Counted from the stretch's first letter, positions 25,048 through 33,788 are shown. The stretch is 39,190 bases of DNA from an uncultured Bacilli bacterium (GCA_947629325.1 CANRDE010000008.1:1-39190), one strand, 5' to 3'. Made by a program: numbers and translations. Notes: generated by a model from the letters alone, not told the origin.

Positions 25048-27471
25048 ATGAGAGTATCATTAAATTTAATAAAAAAATATGTAGATTTACCTTCTGATTT
25101 GACCGATGAACAAATAGCATATGATATGACCCTTAGGACAGTAGAAGTTGAAAAGGTGGAGAAAGTTGCTGATAAATTTCATGATATTGTAGTTGGTAAA
25201 ATATTAGAGGTAAAACAACATCCAAATGCTGACAGATTAAAAATTTGTTTAACAGACATTGGAGAAGAATGCCCAGTCCAAATAGTATGTGGCGGTTCAA
25301 ACCTTTATGAGGGTGAATATGTGGTTGTTTCTAAACCAGGCGCCGAAGTTGTTTGGCATGGAGAAGGAGAACCAGTAAAAGTTGAAAAGGTAAAAATGAG
25401 AGGAGAATCTTCTTATGGCATGATTTGTGCCGCTTCTGAAGTTTATTTGAATGATTTCTTTCCAGCTCATTGTGAAACAGAAATAGTAGATTTAAAAGGA
25501 ATTGATTGTAAGCCTGGAGAGGCCATTGCCAGTTTAATTGACATGAATGACACGGTTTTAGAAATTGATAATAAATCTTTATCTAATCGTCCTGATTTAT
25601 GGGGACATTACGGAATTGCAAGAGAATTATCAGCTATTTATAATGCGCCTTTAAGAAAATTAGAAAAGTTTAATTTAGAACCTAATTTACCAAAATATAA
25701 TGTAGAAATAAAGGAAATGCAAAAATGCAATAGGTATGTTGCCGTAGAAATTGATGGTATTTATGAAAAAGAATCACCAATGTGGATGAAATCTTTATTA
25801 GTTAAAGCTGGTCAAAGGCCTATAAATGCTATTGTGGATATTACTAATTATGTAATGATGGCTGTAGGACAACCTCTTCATGCTTTTGATAAAACTCATG
25901 TTAATGGCGAAAAAATAATAGTTCGTAATGCAAGAGAAAATGAAGAATTATTATTATTAGATAATAATACCCTTAATTTAACGAAAGATGATTTAGTAAT
26001 TAGTGATGAAAATGATGCAATGGCCTTAGCAGGTATTAGAGGAGGCAAAAAGGACTCTATTTTACCTGATACTACGGGAATTGTTTTGGAAGTGGCTAAT
26101 TTTTCGGCGGGTACAATTAGAAAAACGGGCAAAAGATTTGCTGAAAAGACCGATGCTTCTATTAGATATGAAAAAGGAATTGATACCCAAAGAGTTGATG
26201 ACGGTGTTAATTTAGCTTTAAATTTAATAAAAGAACTCTTTCCTGAAAGTACAATAATTAAATATGCCGATATATATCCGAATCCAACTCAAAATAGTGT
26301 GATTGAATTAACTCAAGATTTTTTAGATGTAAGGTTAGGTAAAAAAATACCAACTCAAAAAATTGAACAAATCTTAAAATCTTTAGGATATGATTTAACA
26401 TACGATAATAATAAATATAATATTATTGTCCCAACTTGGAGATCAACGGGAGATGTTTCTCTTAAAGACGATGTAATGGGAGATATTGCCAGAATCTTAA
26501 GTTTTGATAGTTTTGAACCTAAACCAATCAATGTTTCTATGTATAACTCCGTAATTCAAAATAACTTTTTATTAGATAAAAGAATAAGGGAATATTTAGC
26601 ATTCAGATGTGGTTTTTATGAAATATATACATATCCTTGGATTGAAGAAAAATTTATCAAAGCTTCAAAAATCGATTTAAAAAACGCTTTAAAATTAGCA
26701 ACACCTCCAGCTCCGGATTTAGCTTATTTAAGGAAATCCTTGATTCCGGGTATGTTAGAAGCAATATCTAAAAATTTAAGATATTATGATAATTTCAAGT
26801 TGTTTGAAAGCAAACAAGTTTATGAAAAAGGAGATTATCGACCATCATCTGATGATGAAATATTACCAATTCAAAGTAATTATTTAACTGGTTGTATCGT
26901 TGGAAAAGATGCCAAAGGAATCTTTTATGAATTAAAAGGTATAATAGAAAATATGCCTAGATATTGTCATATGGAAGATTTATCTTGGGAACAAGGGGAA
27001 AAGCCTAGTTGGGCAGATAATAATGCATATTTAAATATTATGAAAGATAATGTGAATATTGGTTCATTAGGATTAGTATCCATCCAAGTTATGCAAGAGG
27101 CCAAAATAAAAAGAACAAATGTGGCGCTGTTTGAAATTAATTTTGATAAATTAAAAGCTTATGATTCTAGAACCAATAAATATGAAAGATTACCAGAACT
27201 TCCATTAGTGGAAAAAGACTTGTCTATATTAGTTGATAAAAATGTTGGTTGGTCATCGATTGTAAATGATATTAAACATTTGGTTAAAGAAGTTGAATTT
27301 GTAGATGAATATAATGGAAATCAAATCCCAGAAGGAAAAAAATCAGTTACATTAAAAATTAGAATGATTAATGAAGGAACAACAATGACATCTGAACAAA
27401 TAACGGAAAAAATCAATAATATTTTAAATATTTTAAAAGAAAAATGCGGCGCCGAACTTCGCGTTGAATAA
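25048..27471 (+). CDS. pheT: Phenylalanyl-tRNA synthetase beta subunit
   Basis: An 807-residue subunit, normal length. The tRNA-binding (EMAP-like) domain at about 40-150 contains VGKILEVKQHPNADRLKIC. The B3/B4 editing domain lies around 210-370, with RPINAIVDITNYVMM and GQPLHAFD. The B5 domain is at about 400-475, the catalytic-like core follows, and the FDX-ACB anticodon-binding domain closes the protein (PELPLVEKDLSILVD). The GGGAG ribosome binding site sits in the short gap after pheS, so the two genes are one operon under T-box control. Confidence 0.97.
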   Translation: MRVSLNLIKKYVDLPSDLTDEQIAYDMTLRTVEVEKVEKVADKFHDIVVGKILEVKQHPNADRLKICLTDIGEECPVQIVCGGSNLYEGEYVVVSKPGAEVVWHGEGEPVKVEKVKMRGESSYGMICAASEVYLNDFFPAHCETEIVDLKGIDCKPGEAIASLIDMNDTVLEIDNKSLSNRPDLWGHYGIARELSAIYNAPLRKLEKFNLEPNLPKYNVEIKEMQKCNRYVAVEIDGIYEKESPMWMKSLLVKAGQRPINAIVDITNYVMMAVGQPLHAFDKTHVNGEKIIVRNARENEELLLLDNNTLNLTKDDLVISDENDAMALAGIRGGKKDSILPDTTGIVLEVANFSAGTIRKTGKRFAEKTDASIRYEKGIDTQRVDDGVNLALNLIKELFPESTIIKYADIYPNPTQNSVIELTQDFLDVRLGKKIPTQKIEQILKSLGYDLTYDNNKYNIIVPTWRSTGDVSLKDDVMGDIARILSFDSFEPKPINVSMYNSVIQNNFLLDKRIREYLAFRCGFYEIYTYPWIEEKFIKASKIDLKNALKLATPPAPDLAYLRKSLIPGMLEAISKNLRYYDNFKLFESKQVYEKGDYRPSSDDEILPIQSNYLTGCIVGKDAKGIFYELKGIIENMPRYCHMEDLSWEQGEKPSWADNNAYLNIMKDNVNIGSLGLVSIQVMQEAKIKRTNVALFEINFDKLKAYDSRTNKYERLPELPLVEKDLSILVDKNVGWSSIVNDIKHLVKEVEFVDEYNGNQIPEGKKSVTLKIRMINEGTTMTSEQITEKINNILNILKEKCGAELRVE

Positions 27472-27490
27472 AAGCGCAAATATTTTAAAT

Positions 27491-27525
27491 AAAAATACTT
27501 AAGGTAATATGCTTTAAGTGTTTTT
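27491..27525 (+). terminator. Terminator of pheST
   Basis: AAAAATACTTAA (27491-27502) pairs with TTAAGTGTTTTT (27514-27525), 12 bp with one wobble. Confidence 0.7.
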
Positions 27526-27527
27526 GT

Positions 27528-27556
27528 TTGACAAAAATATAAGAAAAGAATATAAT
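27528..27556 (+). promoter_or_regulatory. Consensus promoter of the TetR-type gene
   Basis: TTGACA (27528-27533), 17-base spacer and TATAAT (27551-27556): a perfect SigA-type promoter. Confidence 0.85.
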
Positions 27557-27572
27557 GGTAACGAAAGTTACC
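27557..27572 (+). promoter_or_regulatory. Operator: inverted repeat next to the -10
   Basis: GGTAAC-GAAA-GTTACC is a perfect 6-bp inverted repeat directly abutting the -10 and overlapping the start of transcription. It is a strong candidate for the site of the TetR regulator encoded after it. Confidence 0.7.
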
Positions 27573-27597
27573 TTTAAGTTATAGATTGGAGGGTTTT

Positions 27598-28146
27598 ATG
27601 CCAGCAAGCTGTAAATTAAGTAAAGAAATGATAATAAAAAAAGCAGTAGTTATGATTAATAAAAAAGGTTGGGATAGTTTAAATGCTAGAGATTTAGCTA
27701 AAGAGCTTAAAATATCTACCAAACCTTTATATCGTATATACCAAAATATGGATGAAATAAAAGAAGATATTTATAAAGAAATATATAGGCAATATGATGA
27801 ATTTATTACTAGTAGAGTTGATAATAAAAAAGCCTTAGTTACATTATGTGTGGCCTATGTGGAATTTGCAAAATATTATAAAAATCTTTTTATCAGTTTA
27901 TTTTTATCTAATAATCTTAAATGGCAAACAATTGATGACGTATTAAATGAAAAATGGAATCAAGGGGCCATCATTAATTTAGTAAATAAACACGGATATA
28001 CTTTTGACCAAGCCAAAGAATTATTTATGCATTTATGGTTGTATTCTAATGGGCTTGCCACCTTACTCTCAACTAATAAAATAGATATAGAGGATAAAGA
28101 AATAATAGTAAGAATTGTGAAGATATTTAAAACATTGGAGAAATAA
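27598..28146 (+). CDS. TetR-family transcriptional regulator
   Basis: A 182-residue protein with an N-terminal TetR helix-turn-helix (about residues 9-55: LNARDLAKELKISTKPLYRIYQNMDEI) and an all-helical C-terminal ligand domain. The ATG at 27598 follows GGAGG. Strong promoter plus abutting operator suggest autorepression. It is 48 bases before the thioredoxin-like gene and may control it. The ligand is unknown. Confidence 0.85.
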   Translation: MPASCKLSKEMIIKKAVVMINKKGWDSLNARDLAKELKISTKPLYRIYQNMDEIKEDIYKEIYRQYDEFITSRVDNKKALVTLCVAYVEFAKYYKNLFISLFLSNNLKWQTIDDVLNEKWNQGAIINLVNKHGYTFDQAKELFMHLWLYSNGLATLLSTNKIDIEDKEIIVRIVKIFKTLEK

Positions 28147-28194
28147 CTTTTAAACCTTTTATGGTTTTGTTATAATTAATTAGGGAGATATAGT

Positions 28195-28776
28195 ATGAAA
28201 AAATTTTTATTAGCTAGTATATTAATATTAGTATCTTTTATGATAATACCAGTTGTAAATGCTGCAAACAAAACAAAAGTTTATATGTTTACTAAAAATG
28301 GCTGTTCGGCCTGTGAATATGCCTTTGAATATTTTGATGGTCTTCTTGAAGAAGAACCAGATTTATTTGAATTAGTAGATTTGGAAGTTTGGAGTGGATC
28401 AGATCAACAAGGAAAATGGATTTTAGGCAGTGAAGATTTATATAATCTTATGGTTGCCTCATTGGAATATTTTGATGAAGATTCTAAGCAGTTGTATACA
28501 CCGACCATTGTTGTGGGCGACTATATTCAAATTGGAGTTCAAGATATAGAAGATATGCATGATCGCATAGTAGAATTAAATAAAGCGGAAAAGCCCGTTG
28601 ATGTTGTAAGTGATTTGGCAAAGAAAGCAAATATTAATATAGATAAATTAAAAAAAGATCGTGGGCAAGGCGATAAAGAAACTGAATCTGGTAAATATGA
28701 CGCTCTAATTATTATTGGTATTTTTGTGGTTTTAATTGGCGGGTTTGCTGGTTTAATAATAATAGGAAAAAAGTAA
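28195..28776 (+). CDS. Membrane-anchored extracytoplasmic thioredoxin-like protein
   Basis: A 193-residue protein: signal peptide (1-23, ending VNA), a thioredoxin fold with CSAC at 37-40 and the cis-proline segment YTPTIVVGD around 101-109, a Lys-rich linker and a C-terminal helix (~169-190) ending in Lys-Lys. So the redox domain is outside the membrane and tethered at its C-terminus. It probably makes, reduces or isomerises disulphides in exported proteins. It follows the TetR gene and is 9 bases before the next gene. Confidence 0.75.
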   Translation: MKKFLLASILILVSFMIIPVVNAANKTKVYMFTKNGCSACEYAFEYFDGLLEEEPDLFELVDLEVWSGSDQQGKWILGSEDLYNLMVASLEYFDEDSKQLYTPTIVVGDYIQIGVQDIEDMHDRIVELNKAEKPVDVVSDLAKKANINIDKLKKDRGQGDKETESGKYDALIIIGIFVVLIGGFAGLIIIGKK

Positions 28777-28785
28777 GGATATAGT

Positions 28786-29265
28786 ATGAAAGAAAAAAGA
28801 ATAGAACGATTGGCTAGGGAGCTAAAATTTTTGTTAAAAGAAGAAAGGCAAAAAGAATTAGCGTTATATGAACAAAAACTAGAAAATGACAAAGATATCA
28901 AAAAAATAGCAGCAGAGATTTATCAAAAACATGGAATTGATTATAATAAATTGAATAATGGCGTCTTTTCTTCATTAACTGAAAACATTAATGATTTTAT
29001 AGAGCTGTTTAAAAGTAAAGATAAAAATATTAAAAGAAAAATGATTATTGAGATTATTTATATGATATTGCTCTTTATTTTATTAAAAGTGCCTTTTGAT
29101 TTAGTAGAAGATATAGGTTATTCTTATATAGAAGTATTATCTACTAATTCTACATTTTATATGTTATGGCATATAGCATTTCTCGTATTATATACTATTG
29201 TGTTAATTTGTGTGTTATTAGTTACAATAAAAAATTTTAATTCCAAGTATAAAAATTTAAAATAA
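28786..29265 (+). CDS. Small membrane protein of unknown function
   Basis: A 159-residue protein: a charged, helical, likely coiled-coil N-terminal half (1-80), then two membrane helices (about 86-105 and 125-148). It resembles the DUF1700-type layout only in outline. It starts 9 bases after the thioredoxin-like gene and is likely co-transcribed with it. Confidence 0.6.
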   Translation: MKEKRIERLARELKFLLKEERQKELALYEQKLENDKDIKKIAAEIYQKHGIDYNKLNNGVFSSLTENINDFIELFKSKDKNIKRKMIIEIIYMILLFILLKVPFDLVEDIGYSYIEVLSTNSTFYMLWHIAFLVLYTIVLICVLLVTIKNFNSKYKNLK

Positions 29266-29298
29266 AAATCATACATATTTAAATGTATGATTTTTTTA
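29264..29298. terminator. Bidirectional terminator between convergent genes
   Basis: AAAAATCATACAT (29264-29276) pairs over 13 bp with ATGTATGATTTTT (29283-29295). A T-run follows on the plus strand and an A-run precedes, so it serves both strands. Confidence 0.75.
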
Positions 29299-29320
29299 AT
29301 TGTAATTTCAAGCGCACCAT

Positions 29321-30367
29321 TTATTCAGATTTAAGATTATGAGGATTTGTAGTGAAAACTCTTTGACCATTTTTATCAACTTTATAATCTACAACGGTAT
29401 CAGCTTGATCATTATTAGTAATTGTAACAATCATTCTTAATTCATAACCTACTATACCATTATTTGTTTTATTAACCACAGCAATTATTTTCCTATTTAA
29501 AGCCAATGTACCACTTAAGTTTAATGCTTCAACATCTTTAATAATTTTAGTAGTTTCTGATTCCATTAATTTATTTAATTCTGCTGATAGAGTTTCATCT
29601 TTATATAAGTCTAGGCTTACTGCGCAATTATTTGTTGTTATATCAACTGCAATTAAGTAATTTTCTGTATCATATTCTCCGTTTCCATATTTACAAGTTG
29701 TTGGAGTCTCTGGTTCTGGATTCTCAGGATTTACTGGTGGTTTAGAAGAACTGTCATCCGTAATAGTTAATTTAGTTTCTTGTACAGTTTGATTTCCTGC
29801 TGAATCTTTGGCGGCTATTTTTACAGGATATGTTCCTGCTTCTCGGTATTTTGAATAATCAATTTCGTTTCCTTCTTCATCTACGCCTTTGTAAAAATCG
29901 ATTATACAATTTTCTTCACTATTATCGGTACAAGATGTTACAAATTCATTTGCTATATAAGAGGTATTTGGTTTTATAGTAAGTTCCTTTAATTCTAATA
30001 TTGGTTTGGTTGTATCTACAACTTTAAGATTTGATGTATAATTTTTGCCGCTAATTAGAATATTAATTTCATAATCTCCAACTTTGTTAGTTTTAAAATC
30101 TTCTGGATAATTAATTTCAATAGTATCTAAATCAACATTTTCAATTTTAGAAAAGAATATATCTTTATTAATTTTTTCATTAACTTCTACCGTAACTTCA
30201 TTTTTAATACTAAGCTCGCCTTGAGGACTATTTTTATTTTCGCCTTGAAAATTTGAAGTTACAATGAAGCACACAATTATCCCAATAACACATACTCCAA
30301 TTATTACCAAATTGATAATAGTTCGTTTGGTATTATAAACTTTATTATAGAAAAACTTTTTGGCCAT
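29321..30367 (-). CDS. Membrane-anchored surface protein with Ig-like domains
   Basis: A 348-residue protein: basic cytoplasmic N-terminus, one anchor helix (~17-39), then two or so bacterial Ig-like/DUF5011 units (VGDYEINILISG and AGTYPVKIAAKDSAGNQTVQ), a Pro-Glu-Pro linker (~210-225) and a C-terminal ~120-residue domain with Cys pairs. Such proteins act in adhesion or surface display. It lacks an LPXTG signal. AGAGG precedes the start. Confidence 0.7.
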   Translation of the reverse strand: MAKKFFYNKVYNTKRTIINLVIIGVCVIGIIVCFIVTSNFQGENKNSPQGELSIKNEVTVEVNEKINKDIFFSKIENVDLDTIEINYPEDFKTNKVGDYEINILISGKNYTSNLKVVDTTKPILELKELTIKPNTSYIANEFVTSCTDNSEENCIIDFYKGVDEEGNEIDYSKYREAGTYPVKIAAKDSAGNQTVQETKLTITDDSSSKPPVNPENPEPETPTTCKYGNGEYDTENYLIAVDITTNNCAVSLDLYKDETLSAELNKLMESETTKIIKDVEALNLSGTLALNRKIIAVVNKTNNGIVGYELRMIVTITNNDQADTVVDYKVDKNGQRVFTTNPHNLKSE

Positions 30368-30479
30368 AACAAAACCTCTTATCCTTAATATAACTAAATA
30401 ATATCATAATATGTATGAAAAAGCGAGAGTTTTTATTATAATTTTTTAAAAGTAGACATAAGTTTTAAAGCAAGAACTA

Positions 30480-30508
30480 TTGCATAATTAAGGTAAGTAT
30501 GGTATTAT
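30480..30508 (+). promoter_or_regulatory. Promoter of rplK-rplA
   Basis: TTGCAT (30480-30485), 17-base spacer, TATTAT (30503-30508), about 100 bases before rplK. Confidence 0.6.
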
Positions 30509-30540
30509 TTAACATGCAATTAGTTTATAATTGTTTTTGT

Positions 30541-30583
30541 TTAGTGGGAGGGAATGCGGATTTTGCCCGGTACCACTAACACG
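30541..30583 (+). ncRNA. Structured leader of rplK-rplA
   Basis: TTAGTGG (30541-30547) pairs with CCACTAA (30573-30579), with an internal GGGAGGGAAT/GCCCGG region. The position suggests a binding site for L1, which autoregulates this operon in other bacteria. That role is inference. Confidence 0.45.
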
Positions 30584-30609
30584 GAAAAATTTTTATAGGA
30601 GGTGTTTTC

Positions 30610-31206
30610 GTGGCAAAAGAAATCGTAAAGAAAGTTAAACTTGAAATTCAAGCGGGAAAAGCAACCCCAGCTCCTCCAGTTGGAACAATTTTAGGACCAG
30701 CTGGAATTAATCTACAAGATTTTTGTACTAAATTTAATGATGCAACACGTGAAAAAATGGGAGATATTGTTCCATGCGAAATAAGTATTTATGATGATAG
30801 ATCATTTGATTTTGTATTAAAAACTCCCCCAGCAGGATTTTTGTTAAAAAAGGTAGCTAAAATTCAAAAGGGTAGTGCTAAAGGAGCAAATCAAGTAGTA
30901 GCAACAATTTCAGAAGCTGATTTAAAAAGCATAGCAGAGACAAAATTACCTGATTTAAATGCTTATACCGTTGAAGAAGCAATGAATATTATTGAAGGTA
31001 CAGCTCGTAATATGGGAATTGCTATTTCGGGACGTAATGATAAAGAATTACAAGAACAAGCACAAGAAGCCTTAGAAGAAGAAAAAGAAATGGCTAAGCG
31101 TGAAGCTGAACTTGAAGCGATGGAGGAAGAAGTTAAGGCTGATACTCCAGTTGATGTTCCTGTAGTTGGCGAAGAAGAAAAAGAAACCGAAGAAGAAGAA
31201 AAATAA
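30610..31206 (+). CDS. rplK: Ribosomal protein L11 with acidic C-terminal extension
   Basis: The first 141 residues are standard L11: it binds 23S rRNA in the GTPase-associated centre and supports factor function (APPVGTILGPAGIN, TPPAGFLLKK, IIEGTARNMGI). L11 is normally about 141 residues; here it runs to 198, with a Glu-rich, helical and then disordered tail from 142 (sequence such as EALEEEKEMAKREAE). The GTG start follows AGGAGGTG at normal spacing. It is the first gene of an rplK-rplA operon. Confidence 0.96.
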   Translation: MAKEIVKKVKLEIQAGKATPAPPVGTILGPAGINLQDFCTKFNDATREKMGDIVPCEISIYDDRSFDFVLKTPPAGFLLKKVAKIQKGSAKGANQVVATISEADLKSIAETKLPDLNAYTVEEAMNIIEGTARNMGIAISGRNDKELQEQAQEALEEEKEMAKREAELEAMEEEVKADTPVDVPVVGEEEKETEEEEK

Positions 31207-31260
31207 TAAAAAATAAAGATAAAAAGAATCCGCTAATTAACCACAGTTAGGAGGGAATAT

Positions 31261-31959
31261 ATGAGAAAACATAGTAAGAAATATGTGGAAGTTTCTAAAA
31301 ACGTTGAAAGTAATAAACTATACACTAAAGAAGAAGCTATCAAATTAGTTAAAAGTACATCTGTTACTAAATTTGATTCTACTGTTGAAGTAGCAATTAA
31401 ATTAAATATAGATGCGAAAAAAACCGATCAACAATTACGTGGCTCTTTGGTAATGCCTAATGGTACTGGTAAAAGTAAAAAGGTATTAGTTATTGCTAAA
31501 GGTGATTTAGCTTCAGAAGCTAAAAACGCTGGCGCTGATTATGTTGGCGATAAAGACATGTTAGATAAAATTAAAAATGAAAACTGGTTTGATTTTGACG
31601 TAATGGTTGCAACTCCAGACATGATGCCTGAAGTAGGAAAAATTGGTAATATCTTAGGACCAAAAGGTTTAATGCCTAATCCTAAAACAGGAACTGTAAC
31701 TCCAAAAGTTGCTGAAGTTGTAAAAAATTTAAAAAGTGGTATGGTTACTTATAAGACTGATTCTTATGGTAATATTCATACTATAATTGGAAAAGTTTCA
31801 TTTGAAGACAACAAATTACTTGAAAATTTAGATTATGTTATTAAAACTATAAATAAAGCAAAACCACAAGCTGTTAAAGGTGTATTTATAGATAAAATAG
31901 CAATTTCTACAACTATGGGACCTGGTATTAAGGTTGAAAAAAGTTCATTTGAAATTTAA
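31261..31959 (+). CDS. rplA: Ribosomal protein L1
   Basis: A 232-residue protein, typical length. Family signatures: the N-terminal KKYVEVSKNVE and the ILGPKGLMPNPKTGTVT motif around 132-148. It forms the mobile L1 stalk that guides deacylated tRNA out of the E site, and in many bacteria represses its own operon. It starts after AGGAGGG, 54 bases after rplK. Confidence 0.97.
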   Translation: MRKHSKKYVEVSKNVESNKLYTKEEAIKLVKSTSVTKFDSTVEVAIKLNIDAKKTDQQLRGSLVMPNGTGKSKKVLVIAKGDLASEAKNAGADYVGDKDMLDKIKNENWFDFDVMVATPDMMPEVGKIGNILGPKGLMPNPKTGTVTPKVAEVVKNLKSGMVTYKTDSYGNIHTIIGKVSFEDNKLLENLDYVIKTINKAKPQAVKGVFIDKIAISTTMGPGIKVEKSSFEI

Positions 31960-31969
31960 TAATTTATTC

Positions 31970-31998
31970 TTGAAATTTTAATAGTTGTAGTATATAAT
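31970..31998 (+). promoter_or_regulatory. Promoter of rplJ-rplL
   Basis: TTGAAA (31970-31975), 17-base spacer, TATAAT (31993-31998). Confidence 0.75.
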
Positions 31999-32009
31999 AC
32001 TTAAAGAAA

Positions 32010-32110
32010 AGAAAACCGAAGACAGCGGGGAAACTTATGTTTTTAAAAATCCTGCCGAGGGGAATCTTAAACTTATTGTTTTGGCTTCCCATATCGGAAG
32101 CTTTTCTTAA
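32010..32110 (+). ncRNA. L10 leader (ribosomal protein autoregulatory RNA)
   Basis: The conserved blocks of the L10 leader are present: ACCGAAGACAGCGGGG (32015-32030), CCTGCCGAGG (32051-32060) and GGCTTCC/GGAAGC closing a hairpin followed by TTTTC (32083-32105). The L10(L12) complex binds this RNA and reduces expression of the downstream rplJL. Confidence 0.85.
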
Positions 32111-32126
32111 TATATAAGGAGGAAAA

Positions 32127-32627
32127 ATGGCAAGTGAAAAAATTCTTAATGAAAAGAAAGCTATCGTAAGTGAAATTATTGATAATATTAAGAATAGTGA
32201 ATCAGTTATATTATTTCAATATCAAGGTTTAACTGTTGCTGAAATGACAGAACTCCGTAATAAACTTAATGAAATTGGTTCAAAGGTTAGAATTTTTAAA
32301 AATACTCTTTTAAAAAGAGCATTGGATGAACTTAAACTTAATATGGATGAATTTCTTGAGGGCCCAAATGCTATTTTATTTGGCAAAGATTTGTTGGAAC
32401 CTATAAAAGTTATTGCTGAGTATGCTAAAAATCATGAAAAGTTAAATATTCGTGTTGGAATTATTAGTGGCGATGTAGCAAGTCTTGAGACTATTAAAGA
32501 ATATGCAAGTATTCCATCTAGAGAAGGACTTCTTACAATGCTTGCTGGTGGTATGATTCAATATGTAAAAGATTTATCAATAAGTTTAAATCTTTATGCC
32601 GAAAAATTAGAAGGAAAGGAAGATTAG
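32127..32627 (+). CDS. rplJ: Ribosomal protein L10
   Basis: A 166-residue stalk base protein. The N-terminal domain binds 23S rRNA (FQYQGLTVAEMTELRNKL, VRIFKNTLLKRAL), and the C-terminal helix (~130-160) carries the L12 dimers. It follows the L10 leader, so it is probably autoregulated. AAGGAGG precedes the start. rplL begins one base after its stop. Confidence 0.97.
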   Translation: MASEKILNEKKAIVSEIIDNIKNSESVILFQYQGLTVAEMTELRNKLNEIGSKVRIFKNTLLKRALDELKLNMDEFLEGPNAILFGKDLLEPIKVIAEYAKNHEKLNIRVGIISGDVASLETIKEYASIPSREGLLTMLAGGMIQYVKDLSISLNLYAEKLEGKED

Positions 32628-32628
32628 A

Positions 32629-32997
32629 ATGGCAAAATTAACAAAAGATGAATTTATAAGTTCATTAAAAGAAATGACAATTCTTGAAGTAAAAGAATTA
32701 GTTGATGCAATGAAAGAAGAATTTGGTGTTGATCCATCTGCTGTAGCAGTAGCAGCTGCTCCTGCTCAAAGCACTGAAGATGAAGGCTCTAGTACTAAAA
32801 CAGTAGTTCTTAAGAGTGCTGGCGGTAATAAGATTGCTGTTATTAAAATTATTAAAGAAATTACTGGCTTAGGATTAGTTGAAGCTAAAGGTTTAGCTGA
32901 TAATGGTGGAAATATCAAAGAAAACATTCCAGCTGATGAAGCTAAAGCTATTGCAGATCAATTAACTGAAGCTGGCGCTGAAGTAGAATTAGCATAG
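32629..32997 (+). CDS. rplL: Ribosomal protein L7/L12
   Basis: A 122-residue protein of normal length: N-terminal dimerisation domain (1-35), Ala-rich hinge (about 36-52) and the C-terminal factor-binding domain (KTVVLKSAGGNKIAVIKIIKEITGLGLVEAK). It forms the flexible stalk that recruits EF-G and EF-Tu. It is followed by a strong terminator, not by rpoB. Confidence 0.97.
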   Translation: MAKLTKDEFISSLKEMTILEVKELVDAMKEEFGVDPSAVAVAAAPAQSTEDEGSSTKTVVLKSAGGNKIAVIKIIKEITGLGLVEAKGLADNGGNIKENIPADEAKAIADQLTEAGAEVELA

Positions 32998-33013
32998 TAT
33001 TGAATAAGAAATT

Positions 33014-33052
33014 GTTAATACCAAACGTAATGTTATGGTATTAACTTTTTTT
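33014..33052 (+). terminator. Terminator of rplJL
   Basis: GTTAATACCA (33014-33023) pairs perfectly with TGGTATTAAC (33036-33045), then seven T. Confidence 0.85.
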
Positions 33053-33069
33053 ATTTTAAAGCCAAGTTA

Positions 33070-33098
33070 TTGCATTTTTGCGGCTATTAATTTATAAT
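33070..33098 (+). promoter_or_regulatory. Promoter of the 33115 gene
   Basis: TTGCAT (33070-33075), 17-base spacer, TATAAT (33093-33098). Confidence 0.75.
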
Positions 33099-33114
33099 TA
33101 ATAGTGGTGATACT

Positions 33115-33387
33115 ATGAAAAAAACATTGGGGATTTTACTTAAAGTTATGGCAGTATTAATAGTGGCAGTATATATTGGCTTAGTTATTACTGAATATGT
33201 AAGATATCAAAATAATGAACCAATGTTAGTAGTATTAAAGGAACAAACGTTAAGCTATGATGATGGTCATGTTTATGTTTATTGGGGATTAGGTTATAAA
33301 TCAATAACTTATGAACGAAATAGTATATATGGCAAACAATTTGGACATATATTTATAAAGGTAAAAGAGAAGTTACCAGAAAAATAG
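33115..33387 (+). CDS. Small membrane-anchored protein of unknown function
   Basis: A 90-residue protein with one N-terminal membrane helix (~5-26) and a short external beta domain (VLKEQTLSYDDGHVYVYWGLGYKSITYE). I do not recognise it. It has its own consensus-like promoter and GGTGAT ribosome binding site. It sits where rpoB is usually found. Confidence 0.65.
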   Translation: MKKTLGILLKVMAVLIVAVYIGLVITEYVRYQNNEPMLVVLKEQTLSYDDGHVYVYWGLGYKSITYERNSIYGKQFGHIFIKVKEKLPEK

Positions 33388-33407
33388 ACAGGTGGGTTAT
33401 ATTTTTA

Positions 33408-33788
33408 ATGAAATTAAATAATAAAGGTTGGGGAACATTAGAAATGTTTTTACTAAGTGGGGGCTTGTTGATAGCGCTGTTTGTGTCGGTTTATTTTATC
33501 TCAAAATTGTATGGGTCTTTTGAAAGTTCCATTGGTAATAGACAATATTTTGAATTGCAAGCTAAATTGGAAACCGCTGCTAAAAATTATGTGGAAACAG
33601 AAAAAATAAATATTAATGGGGAAACTAAAATAAGTTTGACTACGCTTATAAATAGAGGCTATATTAGTAATTTTATTGATAGTGATGGTAATATATGTGC
33701 AGGATACGTTATAGTTTCTAATGTCGATTCTATTAATCAATATAATGGATTTATTTCTTGCCCTTACTATCAAAGTTTAAATTATTAA
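33408..33788 (+). CDS. Type IV prepilin-like protein
   Basis: A 126-residue protein. The N-terminus NNKGWGTLEMFLLSGG matches a prepilin: a short basic leader ending in Gly7, a processing site, Glu12 at position +5 of the mature protein, and a hydrophobic helix (~13-33). The remaining domain is small and ends with Cys residues (NICAGY and ISCPYY) that may form a disulphide. The usual Phe at +1 is a Trp. It begins 20 bases after the preceding gene. No prepilin peptidase or pilus ATPase is nearby. Confidence 0.6.
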   Translation: MKLNNKGWGTLEMFLLSGGLLIALFVSVYFISKLYGSFESSIGNRQYFELQAKLETAAKNYVETEKININGETKISLTTLINRGYISNFIDSDGNICAGYVIVSNVDSINQYNGFISCPYYQSLNY

